A stretch of DNA of 64,000 nucleotides from Sphaerotilus sulfidivorans (GTDB lineage Bacteria > Pseudomonadota > Gammaproteobacteria > Burkholderiales > Burkholderiaceae_C): contig NZ_JACCPY010000016.1 in assembly GCF_013426975.1 (NCBI RefSeq), positions 1 through 64,000 of the forward strand, in the 5' to 3' direction. A program made the translations under genes and the position numbers. This document shows, piece after piece, positions 1-8,988 of the stretch (the first letter of the stretch is position 1; every line of letters starts with the position of its first letter). The notes below the pieces were generated by a model. That model made no database searches and had not been told where the DNA came from. It saw only the letters and a list, made by a program, of their open reading frames with translations.

Positions 1-764
1 GGGCACGCCACCTTCAGGCCCTGGCGCTTCTCCAGCGTGGCGATGAACTGCCCCGCCTCCATCAGGCTGTCGTGCGTGCCGGTGTCCAGCCACGCGTAGC
101 CCCGGCCCATGATCTCCACGCTCAGGCTGCCCTGGCGCAGGTACTCGGCGTTGACGTCCGTGATCTCCAGCTCGCCGCGCGGGCTGGGCGCGATGCTCGC
201 GGCGATGTCGCAGACCTGTTCGTCGTAGAAGTACAGGCCGGTCACCGCGTAGTTGCTCTTCGGGACCTTGGGCTTTTCCTCGATGCTCAGCGCGCGCTTC
301 TTGTCGTCGAACGCCACCACGCCGTAGCGCTCCGGGTCATGCACGTGATAGGCGAAGACGCTCGCGCCCGTCTCGCGGCTGGTGGCGCTGTTGAGCAGCT
401 GCTGCAGGTCGTGCCCGTGGAAGATGTTGTCGCCCAGCACCAGCGCGCTGGGCGCGCCGCCCACGAAGTCCCGGCCCAGGATGAAGGCCTGCGCCAGGCC
501 GTCCGGGCTGGGCTGCACGCAGTACTGCAGGTTCAGGCCCCAGCGGCTGCCGTCGCCCAGCAGCGCCTCGAAGCGCGGCGTGTCCTGCGGCGTCGAGATG
601 ATCAGGATGTCGCGGATCCCGGCCAGCATCAGCGTGGTCAGCGGGTAGTAGATCATCGGCTTGTCGTACACCGGCAGCAGTTGCTTGCTGATGGCCAGCG
701 TCGCCGGATGCAGCCGGGTGCCGGAGCCGCCGGCCAGGATGATGCCCTTGCGTTGTGTCGTCAT
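1..764 (-). CDS. rfbA: Glucose-1-phosphate thymidylyltransferase (partial, C-terminus beyond the window)
   Basis: This enzyme makes dTDP-glucose from glucose-1-phosphate and dTTP, the first step toward dTDP-rhamnose and related sugars. The frame begins at ATG 764 ([18 protein letters not shown]) and runs off the left edge with no stop, so about 254 residues are visible against roughly 290 for the family. The nucleotidyltransferase signature GGSGTRL, the segment [16 protein letters not shown] and the VLGDNIFHG motif identify the family firmly. It is the last visible gene of the leftward sugar-precursor block; other dTDP-sugar genes probably follow outside the window (inference). It supplies activated sugar for the exopolysaccharide encoded next to it. 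Confidence 0.95.
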   Translation of the reverse strand, partial: MTTQRKGIILAGGSGTRLHPATLAISKQLLPVYDKPMIYYPLTTLMLAGIRDILIISTPQDTPRFEALLGDGSRWGLNLQYCVQPSPDGLAQAFILGRDFVGGAPSALVLGDNIFHGHDLQQLLNSATSRETGASVFAYHVHDPERYGVVAFDDKKRALSIEEKPKVPKSNYAVTGLYFYDEQVCDIAASIAPSPRGELEITDVNAEYLRQGSLSVEIMGRGYAWLDTGTHDSLMEAGQFIATLEKRQGLKVAC

Positions 765-808
765 AACGGTGCGTATAGATGCTGTGAAGGAAAGGGAAAA
801 CTCTTGCG

Positions 809-838
809 TGGGTGCCCGCCTGCGCGGGCATGACGGTT
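809..838. repeat. REP-like palindromic element between two sugar genes
   Basis: A hairpin with a perfect 7-bp stem (TGCCCGC at 813-819, GCGGGCA at 824-830) and a CTGC loop lies in the 124-bp gap between the WcaJ-type gene and rfbA. On the minus strand it reads GTCATGCCCGCGCAGGCGGG, which has the form of the dispersed GTCAT-CCCGC-CAGGCGGG elements common in Betaproteobacteria. I saw no second copy in this window, so the repeat assignment rests on resemblance. It may also act as an mRNA processing or stabilising hairpin. Confidence 0.55.
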
Positions 839-888
839 GGGGGGCGGCGAGCGGGGGAGGGCAGCGCGGCCGGTGCCGCGCAGGCGCC

Positions 889-2337
889 TCAGTACGCGTT
901 GCTGTCCGCCACCGTCAGCTTGATGGTGCGCGCGATGATGCGCAGGTCCATCGTCAGCGACCAGTTGCGCAGGTAGTCGATGTCGTAGCGCACGCGCTCA
1001 GCCATCTTCTCGATGGTGTCGGTCTCGCCACGCAGGCCGTTGACCTGGGCCCAGCCGGTGATGCCGGGCTTGACCTTGTGGCGCAGCATGTAGGCCTTGA
1101 CCAGCTCGCGGTATTCCTCGTTGTGGGCCACGGCGTGCGGGCGCGGGCCGACGATGCTCATGCGGCCCTGCAGCACGTTGATGAACTGCGGCAGCTCGTC
1201 CAGCGAGGTCTTGCGGATGAAGGCGCCGAACGGGGTCACCCGCGGGTCGCCCTTGGTGGCCTGGGTGACCTTGGCGCCGTTCTCCATCACCCGCATCGAG
1301 CGGAACTTGTAGACGGTGATGTCTTCGCCGTCCAGGCCGCCGCGCTTCTGCTTGAAGATGATCGGGCCGGGCGAGCTGAGGCGCACGCCGATGGCCACCC
1401 CGATCAGCAGCGGCGAGATCAGCACCAGGATGATGCTGCCCAGCACGATGTCCGACAGGCGCTTGATCAGGCCGTTGATGCCGACGAACGGGCTCTCCAG
1501 CAGGCTGACGACCGGCAGGCCGTCCATGTTGCGCATGCGCCCCTGGATGACGTTGACGCCGAAGACATCGGGCACGAAGTAGATGGAGACGGCGCTGTCG
1601 TGCAGCGCGGCGATCATGCGCTCGATGCGCGGCTGCGAGCTGAGCGGCAGCGTGATGTAGACATCCTTGATGTTGTGGCGGCGGATGCACTCGACCGCCT
1701 CGTCGATGCGGCCGACGATGTGCTCGCGCGTGCTGGGGTCGCAGCGGCTGGCGTCGCGGTCTTCCAGATGGCCGATGAAGTCATGGCCGAAGGACTTGCG
1801 GTGCAGCAGCATGTTCCCCACCTTGGCGCCCAGCGGGCCGGCGCCGATCACCAGCGCGGAGCGGCGTGCCTCAGGTCGGAGCGCGTGGCGGCGCATCACC
1901 GCCCCCCCCAACAGCACGGCCGCGAACTGCACCACCGGCGTCAGCACCGCCCACCACACCAGCACCGAGCTGTCGAAGAACTTGAAGCTCTTGGTGGCGA
2001 AGCCGCACAGCACCAGGATGGCCATGACGGTGGCCCAGGCGGCGCACAGGTCGACCAGGGCGTTCAGGCGGTTCTCGTAGAAGCGGTTGGTGCCGGGGAA
2101 GACCAGCAGCATCACCAGGATGCTGAGCAGCATCGAGGCGCGGTCCAGCACATGCCCGTGCGCGAAGTGCACCGCCAGGAAGGTGGCCACCGCGAGGATG
2201 GGCTCGAGCACCGCCGCCATGAACACCGGAATGGAGGGCGGCGGTGGAGAGAAGGGCAGTGCGTCCATCGGCGCGCCACCGGCGCGGTTGATCTTGAACG
2301 CGCTGGGCGGATGCTGGACTGGAACTTCTGCGCTCAT
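889..2337 (-). CDS. Undecaprenyl-phosphate glucose-1-phosphate transferase (WcaJ/EpsB type)
   Basis: This polyisoprenyl-phosphate hexose-1-phosphate transferase starts the exopolysaccharide repeat unit by placing the first sugar phosphate on undecaprenyl phosphate at the inner membrane. The N-terminal third holds several hydrophobic segments, followed by a nucleotide-binding-like fold ([13 protein letters not shown]). The C-terminal 200 residues are the bacterial sugar transferase domain, with YKFRSM, SLDELPQ, VGPRPHA and [10 protein letters not shown] chose ATG 2337 (MSAEVPVQ; 482 aa) because AGGGGA lies 8 nt upstream. An in-frame ATG at 2391 would add 18 residues but has a poorer ribosome site. 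It sits between the defective SDR gene and rfbA in the leftward operon. Confidence 0.93.
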   Translation of the reverse strand: MSAEVPVQHPPSAFKINRAGGAPMDALPFSPPPPSIPVFMAAVLEPILAVATFLAVHFAHGHVLDRASMLLSILVMLLVFPGTNRFYENRLNALVDLCAAWATVMAILVLCGFATKSFKFFDSSVLVWWAVLTPVVQFAAVLLGGAVMRRHALRPEARRSALVIGAGPLGAKVGNMLLHRKSFGHDFIGHLEDRDASRCDPSTREHIVGRIDEAVECIRRHNIKDVYITLPLSSQPRIERMIAALHDSAVSIYFVPDVFGVNVIQGRMRNMDGLPVVSLLESPFVGINGLIKRLSDIVLGSIILVLISPLLIGVAIGVRLSSPGPIIFKQKRGGLDGEDITVYKFRSMRVMENGAKVTQATKGDPRVTPFGAFIRKTSLDELPQFINVLQGRMSIVGPRPHAVAHNEEYRELVKAYMLRHKVKPGITGWAQVNGLRGETDTIEKMAERVRYDIDYLRNWSLTMDLRIIARTIKLTVADSNAY

Positions 2338-2491
2338 GCGTGTTTCCCCTGAGTTCTTCGTGAGTGTCTGATGAGATGGAGCATCATTCATGCCTTGTCC
2401 CGCAAATCGAGTCCGTCTCGGAGAGATAAGACACGGAAATTCTGATCAATCCGCGCGATCTGTTGTCACGACCTGGGTCGGGCAGCAACAG

Positions 2492-3577
2492 TCATTGCAA
2501 ACGGAGAGCTTGTCCGGTACCCGAGCGTATGGATGCGGCCGGGTGCAGGCCGGACGGGGTGGAGACGGTGGCGCGGATCTCGCGCCCCAGCGCCAGGATC
2601 TCGTGCACCCAGCGCGCGGCGTGGGTCTCCGGGCTGTCGGTGATGGCGCCGTGGTCCAGGCCGGCCAGCACTTCCTCCAGCCCCTCGCGCAGGCTGACCT
2701 GTGGCCGGAAGCCGAGCAGGTCATGCGCCTTGCGGCCTTCCGGGGCCAGGTCGTGCGGGTCCGGCGCGGCGCCGTCGACGACGATGCGCAGATGGCTGCC
2801 CAGCGTCTGGCGCAGCGCCTCGGCGATCTCGGCGGTGCACAGCGTCAGGTGGCTGATGTCGAAGATCTGCCGCGAGATGTTGTTCACCGGCGCGTCCAGC
2901 ACCGCGGTCAGCGCGCTGACCGCGTCGCGCACATGCAGATGGGCGCGCCGGCGCTGGCCGCCCTGGTCGAGCGTGACGCTGCGCAGGCGCAGCGCGCTCA
3001 GCGTCATCGCGTTGATCGTCAGGTCGAAGCGCATGCGCGCCGAGCGGCCGAACACCTGGCCGAGCCGCAGCACCACCGGCGCGAAGCCGTCGCCGGCCAG
3101 CGGCAGCACCGCGGCTTCGGTGTGCAGCACGCCGTGGGCGTGGCGGGTCAGCGGGTGGGGCGGGGTCAGCTCGTTCAGGCTCTGGCCGGGCCGCTGGCCG
3201 TAGACATCGCAGCTGCTGATCAGCAGATGGCGAGACACGCCGCAGCTGCGTGCCAGCCGCGCCAGCCGTACCTGGGCGTGGTGATGGGCCAGCCCGTTCC
3301 AGCTCGGGTCCAGCTCGGAGACCGGATCGCTCGACAGGCCGGCCAGGTCGATCAGCGCCTGCATGCCGGTCAGGTGCTCGCGCCGCAGGCCGCGAATGTC
3401 CATGCGCAGGATCTGCAGCCGGGGGTGATGCGCCAGCTCGGCCAGCGCGCGGTCCCCGAACAGCATGCTGTCGACCGCCGTGACCCGGCGCCCCTGCGCC
3501 AGCAGCTCGCGCACCAGCGCCGAGCCGATGTAGCCGGCGGCCCCGGTGACCAGGATGGACAGGCTGCGGCAGGTCAT
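2492..3577 (-). CDS. Extended SDR (NAD-dependent epimerase/dehydratase family) lacking the catalytic Tyr and Lys
   Basis: A 361-residue extended short-chain dehydrogenase fold. The nucleotide-binding GAAGYIG motif is at residues 13-19, ISSCDVYG at 120-127, and the segment LRLGQVFGRSARMRFDL matches NDP-sugar epimerase-like relatives. The family active site is Y-x-x-x-K followed by a conserved Glu. Here the aligned stretch reads HAHGVLHTE, with His146 in place of Tyr and Val150 in place of Lys, while Glu154 is kept. The DNA (CAC and GTG codons near 3128-3142) supports this. The protein should still bind NAD but may not do normal SDR chemistry. It lies in the exopolysaccharide block, so a sugar-nucleotide role is likely but unproven. 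Confidence 0.85.
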   Translation of the reverse strand: MTCRSLSILVTGAAGYIGSALVRELLAQGRRVTAVDSMLFGDRALAELAHHPRLQILRMDIRGLRREHLTGMQALIDLAGLSSDPVSELDPSWNGLAHHHAQVRLARLARSCGVSRHLLISSCDVYGQRPGQSLNELTPPHPLTRHAHGVLHTEAAVLPLAGDGFAPVVLRLGQVFGRSARMRFDLTINAMTLSALRLRSVTLDQGGQRRRAHLHVRDAVSALTAVLDAPVNNISRQIFDISHLTLCTAEIAEALRQTLGSHLRIVVDGAAPDPHDLAPEGRKAHDLLGFRPQVSLREGLEEVLAGLDHGAITDSPETHAARWVHEILALGREIRATVSTPSGLHPAASIRSGTGQALRLQ

Positions 3578-3784
3578 GGAGGCAGGTGGAGCCGGCAGGG
3601 CGGGCGTGGACGAAGGAAAAAGAAATGTGCCCCGAGAGATTTGCCGCGAATGATCCCCGGAATGAGGGGGTGGCGATGCTGGCGGGGTGGATTCGGCACT
3701 AATGCACTGTGGCGGTCGGATGATGTGTGAGCGGCTGTGGCTCGTTCAGCACGAAGGGCGTGGTGCAGCGCGACCGCGCTGGCA

Positions 3785-4876
3785 TCAATGGCCGGTGGCT
3801 GATCCGCGTCTTAGGATGCCGTGCGTCTTGGCCACAAGAAATGGTTTCATGCCGAGGAATCTCTTTTCCAGCACATGCCAAGAAATGACAGATAACGCCA
3901 GGGTCATGGCCAGTGAATATTTTATCAGGTCGGCGATTGATATTTCTGGATTCATTGCAATAATGGATTGCTGTATCGGGAAGGCGTAGATATATACGCC
4001 ATAAGAGTAGTCGCCGAGTCTGTTGTATTTTCTGATAAATCCGGAGGGAATGTACGATAGATACAAGACCAGATATCCGATCGAAACAACATACACGATA
4101 TAAAAGTTGTGCGCGTCTTTCAGATTGACCGCAATCAGTGCAATGAGTGCCAAGAAAATTGCGCCATGAACCCTGATGTGATTTCTTAGAGTATAAAAGG
4201 ATGCCCCCATGAAGAACATGAAGAACAGTTCGATGTACTTCTCCGGGCGGGTCATCGAAAAATGATCAAAAGCAATTTTTCCTCCCGATGCAAGCGCGAA
4301 GAGAACGATGGCTGCATGGAAGTATTTTCTGTTAAAAGATTGCAAGACAAGCCAAGTTGCGGCAAGTGTCAGGTACATCCTGACTTCGTAGGGCATGGTC
4401 CATAGAGAGCCATTGACTGAATTTTTGAATGGGAGATCTGTGAAAACACCGGGGAGGTGATCTCTCACGCCAAAAATCAATGTCGAGCACTTTGCGATAT
4501 AGATGTATGTTTCTTTTGATTTCATGTAATCAATGAAATCAATTGTTGTGAAGAACGGACCTAGAAAAAAGACAACAAATAGAATCATCAAGAAGAGTGC
4601 TGGAAATATTCTCAGGGAACGAGCCCAAAAAAAATCAATCAAATTTTCCTTGTTGACGAGACTGGCTGTTACCAATAATCCACTGATAATAAAAAATACA
4701 TGGACGGAAATCGTCCCCATGGTGAGGCCGAGACTCTGCCGTAAGGGTTCGCTTGCCCCTGTGCCTGTGACCAGTGCAAAACTGTGCGTTATCAGAACAG
4801 AAGAGGCCGCAATCATGCGGATGAGGTTCAGATTGTTTTCTTTTCCCTGAGACAGATCAGATAGTCTGTTTTTCAT
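3785..4876 (-). CDS. Acyltransferase 3 family membrane protein (O-acetyltransferase-like), AT-rich
   Basis: A 363-residue multi-pass membrane protein of the OafA/NodX acyltransferase-3 family, which moves acetyl or other acyl groups onto sugars from the cytoplasmic side. It opens with NLNLIRMIAASSVLITHSFAL, the usual first segment with the conserved His, then FFIISGLLV and WARSLRIFPALF. About ten hydrophobic segments follow. The DNA is strikingly AT-rich: 4081-4140 has 25 G/C in 60 bases, while 2641-2700 in the neighbouring gene has 43 in 60. This suggests recent transfer into the locus. It lies just downstream of a second, GC-rich acyltransferase gene. The likely job is decoration of the exopolysaccharide; the acyl group and acceptor are unknown. 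Confidence 0.88.
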   Translation of the reverse strand: MKNRLSDLSQGKENNLNLIRMIAASSVLITHSFALVTGTGASEPLRQSLGLTMGTISVHVFFIISGLLVTASLVNKENLIDFFWARSLRIFPALFLMILFVVFFLGPFFTTIDFIDYMKSKETYIYIAKCSTLIFGVRDHLPGVFTDLPFKNSVNGSLWTMPYEVRMYLTLAATWLVLQSFNRKYFHAAIVLFALASGGKIAFDHFSMTRPEKYIELFFMFFMGASFYTLRNHIRVHGAIFLALIALIAVNLKDAHNFYIVYVVSIGYLVLYLSYIPSGFIRKYNRLGDYSYGVYIYAFPIQQSIIAMNPEISIADLIKYSLAMTLALSVISWHVLEKRFLGMKPFLVAKTHGILRRGSATGH

Positions 4877-4880
4877 GGTT

Positions 4881-6938
4881 TCAAAAATGGTTTGAAACGG
4901 ATCTTTGTGACGTCCCCAAGATGAACTCAGTCGCCAACGACTGCATCAGGAGTGAATTGCCGTAGCCGCTCACATGGTCGCCGTCGAAGAACAGCGGCCG
5001 GCCATCCTGCAGCGCACGGCAGACGCTGTCAGGGCAGAGCGTCGGCAGGGGATCCCAGAGCCGCAGTCCGGGCAGTCGCTGCTGGAGAGCCTGCATCCGG
5101 GCCAGCACGGGTGCGCGCATGGCCTCGATCTCGGCGCGCTCGATGCTCAGCCCGCCTCGGCAGGCTGGATTGTTCTGGTTGAACCAGTCCGAGCAGCGGA
5201 AAGCCGGAGCCGGAAAGATCGGCTTGGGCATCTCGAGCAGCGGCATGGCGCCGCTGCGGATCATCAGGCTCAGTACGTCGACAGCCTCGTCGATGATGCG
5301 CTGTTCACGCTCGGGCCTGGGCGGCTCGGTGGCTGGTGGTGCCTTGGGGCCCCACTGATCGCCCAGACGGGCCAGCCGCAGTGAGGGCAGGAACACCTGA
5401 TCGCCGGGATGCGCCTGTTCGGCGACCCGGGCCGCAGCGGCGCGGATGAAGCTGCGGCAGCGATCGCTTTCCTCCTCGAGCGGGCGTCGCAGGTTCAGGA
5501 AAGGGCAGCCCGGTTTCTGCAGGATCTCCACCTGCAGACCCTGCTGGGCCACCAGGGCGTGCAGCAGGCCCTGATAGGCGGCGGCATGCGAGTCACCGAT
5601 GACCCAGAGTCGGTGCTTCAGGGGCTCGGTCGATGCGGAGCGGCAGTGCTCTGGCGTGAGGCTGCGCAGGTCGATCTCGCCAAGACTCTGGGTCGACATG
5701 CTGACCTGGCAGTGCGGCATGTCGACCGGCACCGGGGTGCTGGGGGACCAGTCCTGGCTGCGGGCGGTGACGCTCAGGCTGATCCGGTCATGCTGCAGCG
5801 TCAGCGCGAGCAGCGCAACGCAGGCCAGCGACGATGCGCCGATGCCTGTCAGCAGGGTCCTTCGGCGTGTCGAGTCGGCTCGGCCGCGGCGCAGCGGCGT
5901 CTCGACGAAGCGGAAGGACAAATATCCCAGCAGCAGCGACATTCCCAGGGCCAGTGCCTGCTGCGAGGGCGTATCCAGTCCGACCGTCCACCGCATCAGC
6001 ACGATGACCGGCCAGTGCCACAGATAGACCGAGTAGGAAATCCGACCGACGAAGACCGGTAGCGGATGCGAGAGCAAGTGCCGGAGGGCGCTGGTGGGCG
6101 ATTGCCGCATCAGCATCGCGATCAGCAGGGTGGTGGCCGCAACCGGGACCAGGGCCCAGGGCCAGGGAAAGCGGCCGCTGTCGCCCAGCGCCAGAGCCGC
6201 CGCCAGGGCGGCCGCCGCCGCGAAGCAGGATGCCGTCTGCAGTCGGGTGCTGGCAGGCCGAGTGGTCGCCGGGTCCAGATGCAGAGCCAGCAGCACGCCG
6301 GCCCCCAGTTCCCAGAACCTGAACGGCAGCATGTAGAACGTGCTCGAGGGCCGGTCGGCCTGGTTCAGCGCGGCCAGAACCAGTGAAAGCAGGCAGGCCG
6401 CACCGACGATGGCCGCCACCCGCCCGGTTCGTCCCGAACGTGCCCAGGGCCAGAGCAGCAGCGGCACCAGCAGATAGAACTGCTCCTCGATGCCGAGTGA
6501 CCAGGTGTGGGTGTAGGGATTGAACTCCGACTGCGGCGAGAAATAGTCGCCGCTGAAGTGGGCCAGCACCATGTTGCCGACACCGAAGAGGGCTCCTGCG
6601 GCTGTCAGGCTGTTGGCCTCGCTCAGCCAGGCCTTCGGAATGAAGAGCGCCGAGAGCACGGCGGTGGTCACGATGCAGGCGATCAGCGCTGGCAGGATGC
6701 GGCGTGCACGCCGGGCATAGAACTCGGCCAGGAAGGCGCCCAGTCCGGCATGAGGCAGATGCCGCATCGACAGGGTCACCACGAAGCCCGAGATGACGAA
6801 GAAGATGTCGACCCCCATGAAGCCGCCGGGCAGCCACGACGGATCGACGTGATAGAGGACGACCGCCAGCACGGCCAGGGCACGCAGGCCGTCGATGAAG
6901 GGCAGATGGACGACAGCTCTGCGGTAAAGGTGACTCAT
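4881..6938 (-). CDS. Acyltransferase 3 fused to a periplasmic SGNH domain (OafA/OatA-type O-acetyltransferase)
   Basis: A 685-residue two-domain protein. The N-terminal half is an acyltransferase-3 membrane domain: FIDGLRALAVLAVVLYH, then GVDIFFVISGFVV and YARRARRILPAL. The C-terminal half is an SGNH esterase-like domain with the block I motif GDSHAAAY and a final DGDH (Asp-x-x-His). In this family the membrane part carries the acyl group across and the SGNH part places it on the glycan. ATG 6938 is chosen because MSHLYRR directly precedes the family N-terminus; the frame stays open farther upstream, but that stretch overlaps the aminotransferase gene. No strong ribosome site is visible. It is one of two acyltransferases in the operon, so the polymer probably carries O-acyl groups. 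Confidence 0.9.
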   Translation of the reverse strand: MSHLYRRAVVHLPFIDGLRALAVLAVVLYHVDPSWLPGGFMGVDIFFVISGFVVTLSMRHLPHAGLGAFLAEFYARRARRILPALIACIVTTAVLSALFIPKAWLSEANSLTAAGALFGVGNMVLAHFSGDYFSPQSEFNPYTHTWSLGIEEQFYLLVPLLLWPWARSGRTGRVAAIVGAACLLSLVLAALNQADRPSSTFYMLPFRFWELGAGVLLALHLDPATTRPASTRLQTASCFAAAAALAAALALGDSGRFPWPWALVPVAATTLLIAMLMRQSPTSALRHLLSHPLPVFVGRISYSVYLWHWPVIVLMRWTVGLDTPSQQALALGMSLLLGYLSFRFVETPLRRGRADSTRRRTLLTGIGASSLACVALLALTLQHDRISLSVTARSQDWSPSTPVPVDMPHCQVSMSTQSLGEIDLRSLTPEHCRSASTEPLKHRLWVIGDSHAAAYQGLLHALVAQQGLQVEILQKPGCPFLNLRRPLEEESDRCRSFIRAAAARVAEQAHPGDQVFLPSLRLARLGDQWGPKAPPATEPPRPEREQRIIDEAVDVLSLMIRSGAMPLLEMPKPIFPAPAFRCSDWFNQNNPACRGGLSIERAEIEAMRAPVLARMQALQQRLPGLRLWDPLPTLCPDSVCRALQDGRPLFFDGDHVSGYGNSLLMQSLATEFILGTSQRSVSNHF

Positions 6939-6961
6939 CGGAGAGGAATCTATCGTGTCTT

Positions 6962-8074
6962 TCAGCAGGCCACGCTTTCCTGCATCAGCGTGTGCCGGAT
7001 GATGTCGCAGGCGCGCTGCACGTCCTCGTCGCTCACGCCCTGGTGGATCGGCAGGCACAGGCCTTCGCCGAACAGGGTGTCGCAGATCGGCAGGTCGACC
7101 GCGTCGATCAGGCCCTGCAGGCAGGGCTGGCGGTGCAGCGGGTAGAACATCGAGCGGGTCTGGATGCTCGCGTTCTCCAGCGCCTCGCGCAGCTCGGGCA
7201 TGCGCGGGCACAGCAGCGGGAAGCGGAAGGGAATGAAGTCGGAGTTGGGATCGAGCCGCATCAGGCGCATCTGCGGCAGGCCGGCCAGGGTCTCGGCGTA
7301 GAGGTTGTAGCGGCGCAGCCGGTCGGCGCGCACCTGCGGCAGCCGCGCCAGCTGGGCGTTGCCCAGCGCGCACTGCAGATCGGTGACGCGGAAGTTCATG
7401 CCCAGCATCTCGTGCACGAAGGTGCCGCTGGACTCGCGGCCCTGGTTGCGGATCAGGCTGATGCGCCGTGCCAGCGCCGGATCGCGCGCCATGACCACCG
7501 CGCCTTCGCCCATCGTGATCGACTTGTCGGCGAAGAAGGAGATCACGCCGACATCGCCGAAGGTGCCGGCATGCTGGCCGCGGTAGCGCACGCCGCAGGC
7601 CTGGGCGGCATCCTCGATGACCGCCAGGCCGCGGCGCCGGCCGAGCTGGGCGATCTCGGCCGCGTTGGCGGCCTGGCCGTAGATGTGCACCGGCATCAGC
7701 GCCGAGGTGCGCGAGGTGATTGCGCGCTCGAAGGCCTCGGGCCGGGCGGAGAAGGTGTTCGGGTCCACATCGATCAGCACCGGCTTCAGCCCGGCAAACA
7801 CCGCCGCGCTGGCCGAGGCCATGAAGGTGAAGCCGGGAATGATGATCTCGCTGCCGCGCGGCAGGTCGAGCGCCAGCAGCGCCAGGAACAGGCCGAGCGT
7901 GCCGTTGGGCGCGAAGGAGATGTGCGGCGAGCCGGTGAGCTGACCGAGGTTCTGGCGGAAGGCGGCGGCGGCCGGGCCTTCCGTCAGCCAGTTGCGTTCC
8001 AGACAGGCTTCGATCGCTTCGGTCTCCGGGCGACCGATCCAGGGCTGGACTTGCTGGACACGTTGGATCTGCAT
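6962..8074 (-). CDS. DegT/DnrJ/EryC1/StrS family sugar aminotransferase
   Basis: A PLP-dependent aminotransferase of 370 residues that converts a keto-sugar nucleotide into an amino sugar. Family features are NWLTEGPAAAAFR near the N-terminus, SFAPNGTLGLFLAL, IIPGFTFMASASAAVFAG, the PLP-ring Asp in VIEDAAQACG (about residue 155), and the Schiff-base lysine in FFADKSITMGEGA (Lys184). The end is typical of the family (YPLHRQPCLQG, LCLPIHQGVSDEDV). It lies 23 bp upstream of the acyltransferase-SGNH gene in the same operon. The neighbouring dehydrogenase and this enzyme could together make an amino- or acylamino-uronic acid; the substrate cannot be read from sequence. Confidence 0.92.
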   Translation of the reverse strand: MQIQRVQQVQPWIGRPETEAIEACLERNWLTEGPAAAAFRQNLGQLTGSPHISFAPNGTLGLFLALLALDLPRGSEIIIPGFTFMASASAAVFAGLKPVLIDVDPNTFSARPEAFERAITSRTSALMPVHIYGQAANAAEIAQLGRRRGLAVIEDAAQACGVRYRGQHAGTFGDVGVISFFADKSITMGEGAVVMARDPALARRISLIRNQGRESSGTFVHEMLGMNFRVTDLQCALGNAQLARLPQVRADRLRRYNLYAETLAGLPQMRLMRLDPNSDFIPFRFPLLCPRMPELREALENASIQTRSMFYPLHRQPCLQGLIDAVDLPICDTLFGEGLCLPIHQGVSDEDVQRACDIIRHTLMQESVAC

Positions 8075-8178
8075 GTTGTCGAATCCCCCAGGAAAGACAA
8101 GGAAATGGCGTGAGGTGGGCTCTTTTCAGGGCAGATGCCAGCGTATGACAGCCGCGCGACGGACGGCGCGTTACCGGC

Positions 8179-8973
8179 TCAGCCGCTGCGCCTGTGGCGT
8201 GCGAACTGACCGAGTGCGCCCCACACGAACAGGGTGTTATGCACCAGATAGCGGCGCCAGAGCCGGCGAGGTTCCTGGACCAGACGATAGAACCATTCCA
8301 GGCCGTGATCGCGCATCCACTGCGGCGCGCGGCTGACGGTGCCGGCATGAAAGTCGATGCCCGCGCCGATGCCCAGCGTGACCGCGCGCACCGCCGGCCG
8401 GTGCTCGAACATCCAGCGGTCTTCCTTCGGGCAGCCCAGGCCGGTCATCACCAGATGCGCGCCGGAGGCGTTGATGTGCGCGATGTCGGCGGCATCCTCC
8501 TGGGGTGTCAGCGGCCGGAAGGGCGGCGAGTGCCGTCCGACGATGCGCAGCCGCGGGTGCGAACGCGCCAGCGCGGCGCACAGGCGGTCGAGCGTGGCGT
8601 CGGTGGTGCCATACAGATAGATGCCCAGGCCGCGGTCCTCGGCCGCATCGAGCAGCCGGCCCATCAGGTCGGGGCCGTTGATGCGCTGCTGGCCGGGGTC
8701 GGCGGTGCGGCGCAGCATCCAGGCGACCGGCCAGCCGTCGGGCGTGACCATGTCGGCGGCGCGGATGTGGCGCCCGTGGGCGGCGTCGCGGTTGGCGCGC
8801 ACGATCGAGTGCGCATCGCAGATCGACACATAGCGGGGCTCGTGCGCCTCGGCCCAGTGGCAGATGCGGTCGATCGCTGTGTCCCAGTCGATCAGGTCGA
8901 CCGGAATGCCGAGCACCGGCGCGGTGCGGCGTGCCGCCGGGGCGGCAAGGTGCGTGTCGGACGTGTCGGGCAT
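8179..8973 (-). CDS. WecG/TagA/CpsF family glycosyltransferase (GT26), copy 1
   Basis: A 264-residue GT26 enzyme; relatives add N-acetylmannosaminuronic acid, ManNAc or glucose to lipid-linked intermediates. Diagnostic stretches are PDGWPVAWMLRR, RINGPDLM, YLYGTTDATLDRL, PPFRPLTPQE, MTGLGCPKEDRWM and GIGAGIDFHAGTVSRAPQWM, followed by LEWFYRL-EPRRLWRRYL. All match the family from end to end. It lies 15 bp downstream of a clear paralogue (8989-9843), so the pair looks like a tandem duplication that diverged. The two copies may add different residues of the repeat unit, or one may be regulatory; sequence alone does not decide. Confidence 0.92.
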   Translation of the reverse strand: MPDTSDTHLAAPAARRTAPVLGIPVDLIDWDTAIDRICHWAEAHEPRYVSICDAHSIVRANRDAAHGRHIRAADMVTPDGWPVAWMLRRTADPGQQRINGPDLMGRLLDAAEDRGLGIYLYGTTDATLDRLCAALARSHPRLRIVGRHSPPFRPLTPQEDAADIAHINASGAHLVMTGLGCPKEDRWMFEHRPAVRAVTLGIGAGIDFHAGTVSRAPQWMRDHGLEWFYRLVQEPRRLWRRYLVHNTLFVWGALGQFARHRRSG

Positions 8974-8988
8974 GGCTCGGGCGGCCTT

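Noticed and set aside
337-831. A complete minus-strand frame of 164 codons at the left edge
   Set aside because: It is a shifted-frame shadow of rfbA, whose true frame is open through the left edge and carries the nucleotidyltransferase motifs.
6939-8348. N-terminal extension of the acyltransferase-SGNH frame up to 8348 (1155 codons)
   Set aside because: The extension runs through the DegT aminotransferase gene in another frame and has Arg/Pro-rich low-complexity sequence; the real protein starts at 6938.
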